Positions 61,695 to 64,000 of a stretch of DNA of 64,000 bases are shown piece after piece. How positions within the stretch are numbered: position 1 is the first letter of the stretch; each line of letters begins with the position of its first letter. This stretch comes from Vigna angularis. Lineage: Eukaryota > Streptophyta > Magnoliopsida > Fabales > Fabaceae. The notes under the pieces are model-generated. The model saw only the letters and a program-made list of their open reading frames with translations, did no database searches and had not been told where the DNA came from. Location: positions 12,878,501-12,942,500 of the forward strand of contig NC_068970.1 in NCBI RefSeq assembly GCF_016808095.1, written 5' to 3'. Both the position numbers and the translations under genes were made by a program.

Positions 61695-63514
61695 TTTGTA
61701 AGACTATAAAGCCAAATGCAGACAACATTTGATAGTGCGCTTCAAACAGTTTGCTTTTTTCTGTTTACCACTGGTGAGAAACAGGTTCATGTATTGGTGC
61801 ATAGTTTCAAACACTCATTAAATCAATTCTTTCATCGTAGTTGCTTTAAAAAGAAATACAGTGATTTTGATTTCTATATGATATGTATACTAAAGAATTG
61901 AAGAAGTGCTGATTTCAACAAATAGTGGGAATGAAAGCATGCGCAGTACTATGATATGTCACACGTGGTTTTATCTAGAGTTTGGCTTTTCTTGGTTGGA
62001 AACTTGTGCAGACAGCATTAGTTTGAAATTGTAATGAAAGTGAACCTCTGGTCCTACATTCGTCACCCAACTCTCATCCTCAAATTTAGCGCTTCTCTTC
62101 GTCAGCATCAGGCAGTCCCTTCAAAGCTGTAGACAGACTTGCACCTGTTTCTGCTTTCCGGTAATGGCTGGAGAAGTTAATATATGCGCCTACATGATGG
62201 ACTACAAATGGTTAGAGATATCAGTAAATAATCATGGATAACTATAATTGCACTTGTGCTATGGCCACATGAGGTTCATGAAAATGGTAAGTTCATTAGT
62301 GGTTAAAATCTAGTAAGTAATTATTGAATATTTGAGGGACGAGACAAATATAAGTAATTATTTAATATCTCAAATAGATTTGAGATAAAACAAATTTACA
62401 TAAATAAATGATGCAAATTTTATTTTATAAAATTAATTTTATAAATATTTCTTATTATAAAGTCATAAAAATATTATTATTTGTTAAATTTATCTTATCA
62501 CTTGTACCAATTACATCTTTTTAAAGATGATTGATTAGAAAAACGTGACCTGAAATTAATTTATAAACTTTATTTTAAAATTCACTTTTTAAAATAATAT
62601 TTAAATCATTTAAAATCATATTTTAACAAAATTTGTATTTTAACTACTATTAAATTATTAATTAATATTTAATTTTATATTCAAATAGATTTCACATCAA
62701 CTAAAAATAAAATAAAATTATAATAAAATTAAGTTAAATTTAAAATTCATATACTAATTTCCACTAAGTGTAATTGTCAGCGAGTATATTCATAGATCAA
62801 CTTTATGATACAGATTAATGCCTACCATGCCTGAAGTCCTTTTACTTTTGTTGCCTCATGTGAAATTTGAACATCTTTCAGTGTATGTAAGGTGATAAGA
62901 GTATCATGTTTACGGTATTAACCAATTTCCATGGTAGAGATATATTTTTCAATTTAAGAGAAATGGTAACCTAACTACGACTTACATATGGAATCATGAG
63001 TATACGGTCCTATTCTTTAATGTGGTCTGACAGTGAATTCTGATCATTGTGATTGTCTACTTAGTAAAAGATGTGATGTGATTTCATGGAGATATTTAAA
63101 AAAGATTGTTTCCTGGAAGGAGATGAGAGATGGTGGCGCTCTTGATCCATGATATGGAACATATAGCTTAGTGGAAATCAAACTCTCGTTGCACTATCTT
63201 TGATACGCACTACTATCACTATTATCCAACATACTCAAACTCTGTTCTACCAAGTTGTAATCTTATCATTGCTTACAACAAACACACCAAGGATGCAAAC
63301 AGAACACGTGTGATCACTTTCTTATTATAAAGTACACGTTTTAAGCTGTATTCTATACGGCTTTGTTAATTTAAATAGATTTGGGAAAGAGTGATTGAAG
63401 ATATTTGAAAGAATTTGAAAATAAAATTGTGTTATTTATTTGAGTGGATTTGAAAATAAATAAGAGTAAATTTGGAAGTAAAGTAAAGTTGGTGAGAATT
63501 AGTGTAGGATTTAA

Positions 63515-63612
63515 TTAATGTGACAGATTAAAAAATAATAAACAAATTTACTTTCAAATCTCCTTAATGTGACAGATTAAAAAACAACAAACAAATTTAC
63601 TTTGAAATCTCC
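63515..63612. repeat. 49-bp tandem duplication
   Basis: Two adjacent units (63515-63563 and 63564-63612), each running from TTAATGTGACAGATTAAAAA to AAATCTCC, differ at about three positions. A third partial TTAAT follows. Confidence 0.9.
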
Positions 63613-64000
63613 TTAATCAGTGTCTTTTAAATTCATTTAAGTAAATAAATAAAAGTCAATTTTTTTAAAAAGACAAGAAATAAAAGTATTAGAATTGAAG
63701 TATAAATATAAAACCTAAATTAAATAAAAATTACAAAATTAAGTCAATTTATAAATTTATTATTTTCTTTGGGATTGAAATTAATATCATATTTTTTACA
63801 TATATTAACTCATGATCCACTAATATTAATTTTTTTAAAGAAAGACAATCTCGATAAAAGCAAAAATGTTGACCAAAGACTAAGAAGGAAATAGAGATCC
63901 TAAAATGCCAAATTAAGATATTCTATGTATAAAAGTTCTGCATAGACCATATTCTATATAAGTGAGTCATATAAGTAGGTTTAATTTAACAAATCACATA

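Larger units (their letters stand above)
61073..64000. other. BOR1 3' flank and intergenic DNA to window end
   Basis: A+T-rich. A MITE-like element occupies 61451-61694 and a 49-bp tandem repeat 63515-63612. The 62030-62200 stretch is less A+T-rich but has no recognisable frame. No gene was seen. Confidence 0.5.

Noticed and set aside
1..64000. tRNA, rRNA, conserved microRNA precursors or CRISPR-like arrays
   Set aside because: By-eye search for B-box motifs, well-known plant microRNA sequences and regularly spaced repeats found none that hold up.

Overview
This is nuclear DNA from a flowering plant, most likely a phaseoloid (bean-type) legume. The evidence is A+T-rich intergenic DNA, many GT-AG introns, plant-only protein architectures, and remnants of copia, LINE, LTR and MITE-like elements. 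The legume placement rests on how closely the proteins resemble remembered legume homologues and was not tested by search. No bacterial-type operon, CRISPR array, rRNA or tRNA was seen.

Seven protein genes can be modelled exon by exon, with phases that close. From left to right they are: an SRO-type PARP-like/RST stress regulator (minus, 1571-3237); a Dof zinc-finger factor of the DOF5.6/HCA2 type (plus, 10890-12373); a 22-exon pantothenate kinase fused to a DUF89 phosphatase, PANK2 (minus, 15390-29644); TORMOZ, the plant UTP13 WD40 protein of the small-subunit processome (plus, 32166-42827, 14 exons); an intronless inositol tetrakisphosphate 1-kinase (plus, 46703-47656); the mitochondrial Fe-S scaffold ISU1 (minus, 48873-50764, 3 exons); and a BOR1-type boron exporter (plus, 56419-60877, 12 exons).

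The genes are unrelated housekeeping or regulatory genes and show no pathway cluster. PANK2 and TORMOZ are divergently transcribed from a 2.5 kb A+T-rich spacer. Transposon debris lies mainly in long introns: a copia deletion derivative in PANK2 intron 16, a LINE reverse-transcriptase tail in TORMOZ intron 5, and a perfect 102-bp tandem duplication in TORMOZ intron 7. Between TORMOZ and ITPK lies a 2.4 kb LTR-like block studded with a GTTCGGTC motif.

I found no clearly new biological system. The points most worth a second look are: (1) the BOR1 tail, where an in-frame TAG is followed by 64 open codons in the same frame, suggesting a recent truncation or readthrough; (2) a minimal ATGTAA upstream frame and other upstream ATGs ahead of BOR1; (3) the GTTCGGTC-rich block; (4) an unassigned exon-like coding segment inside TORMOZ intron 2; and (5) the kinase-phosphatase fusion in PANK2 with its kinase residues apparently intact.
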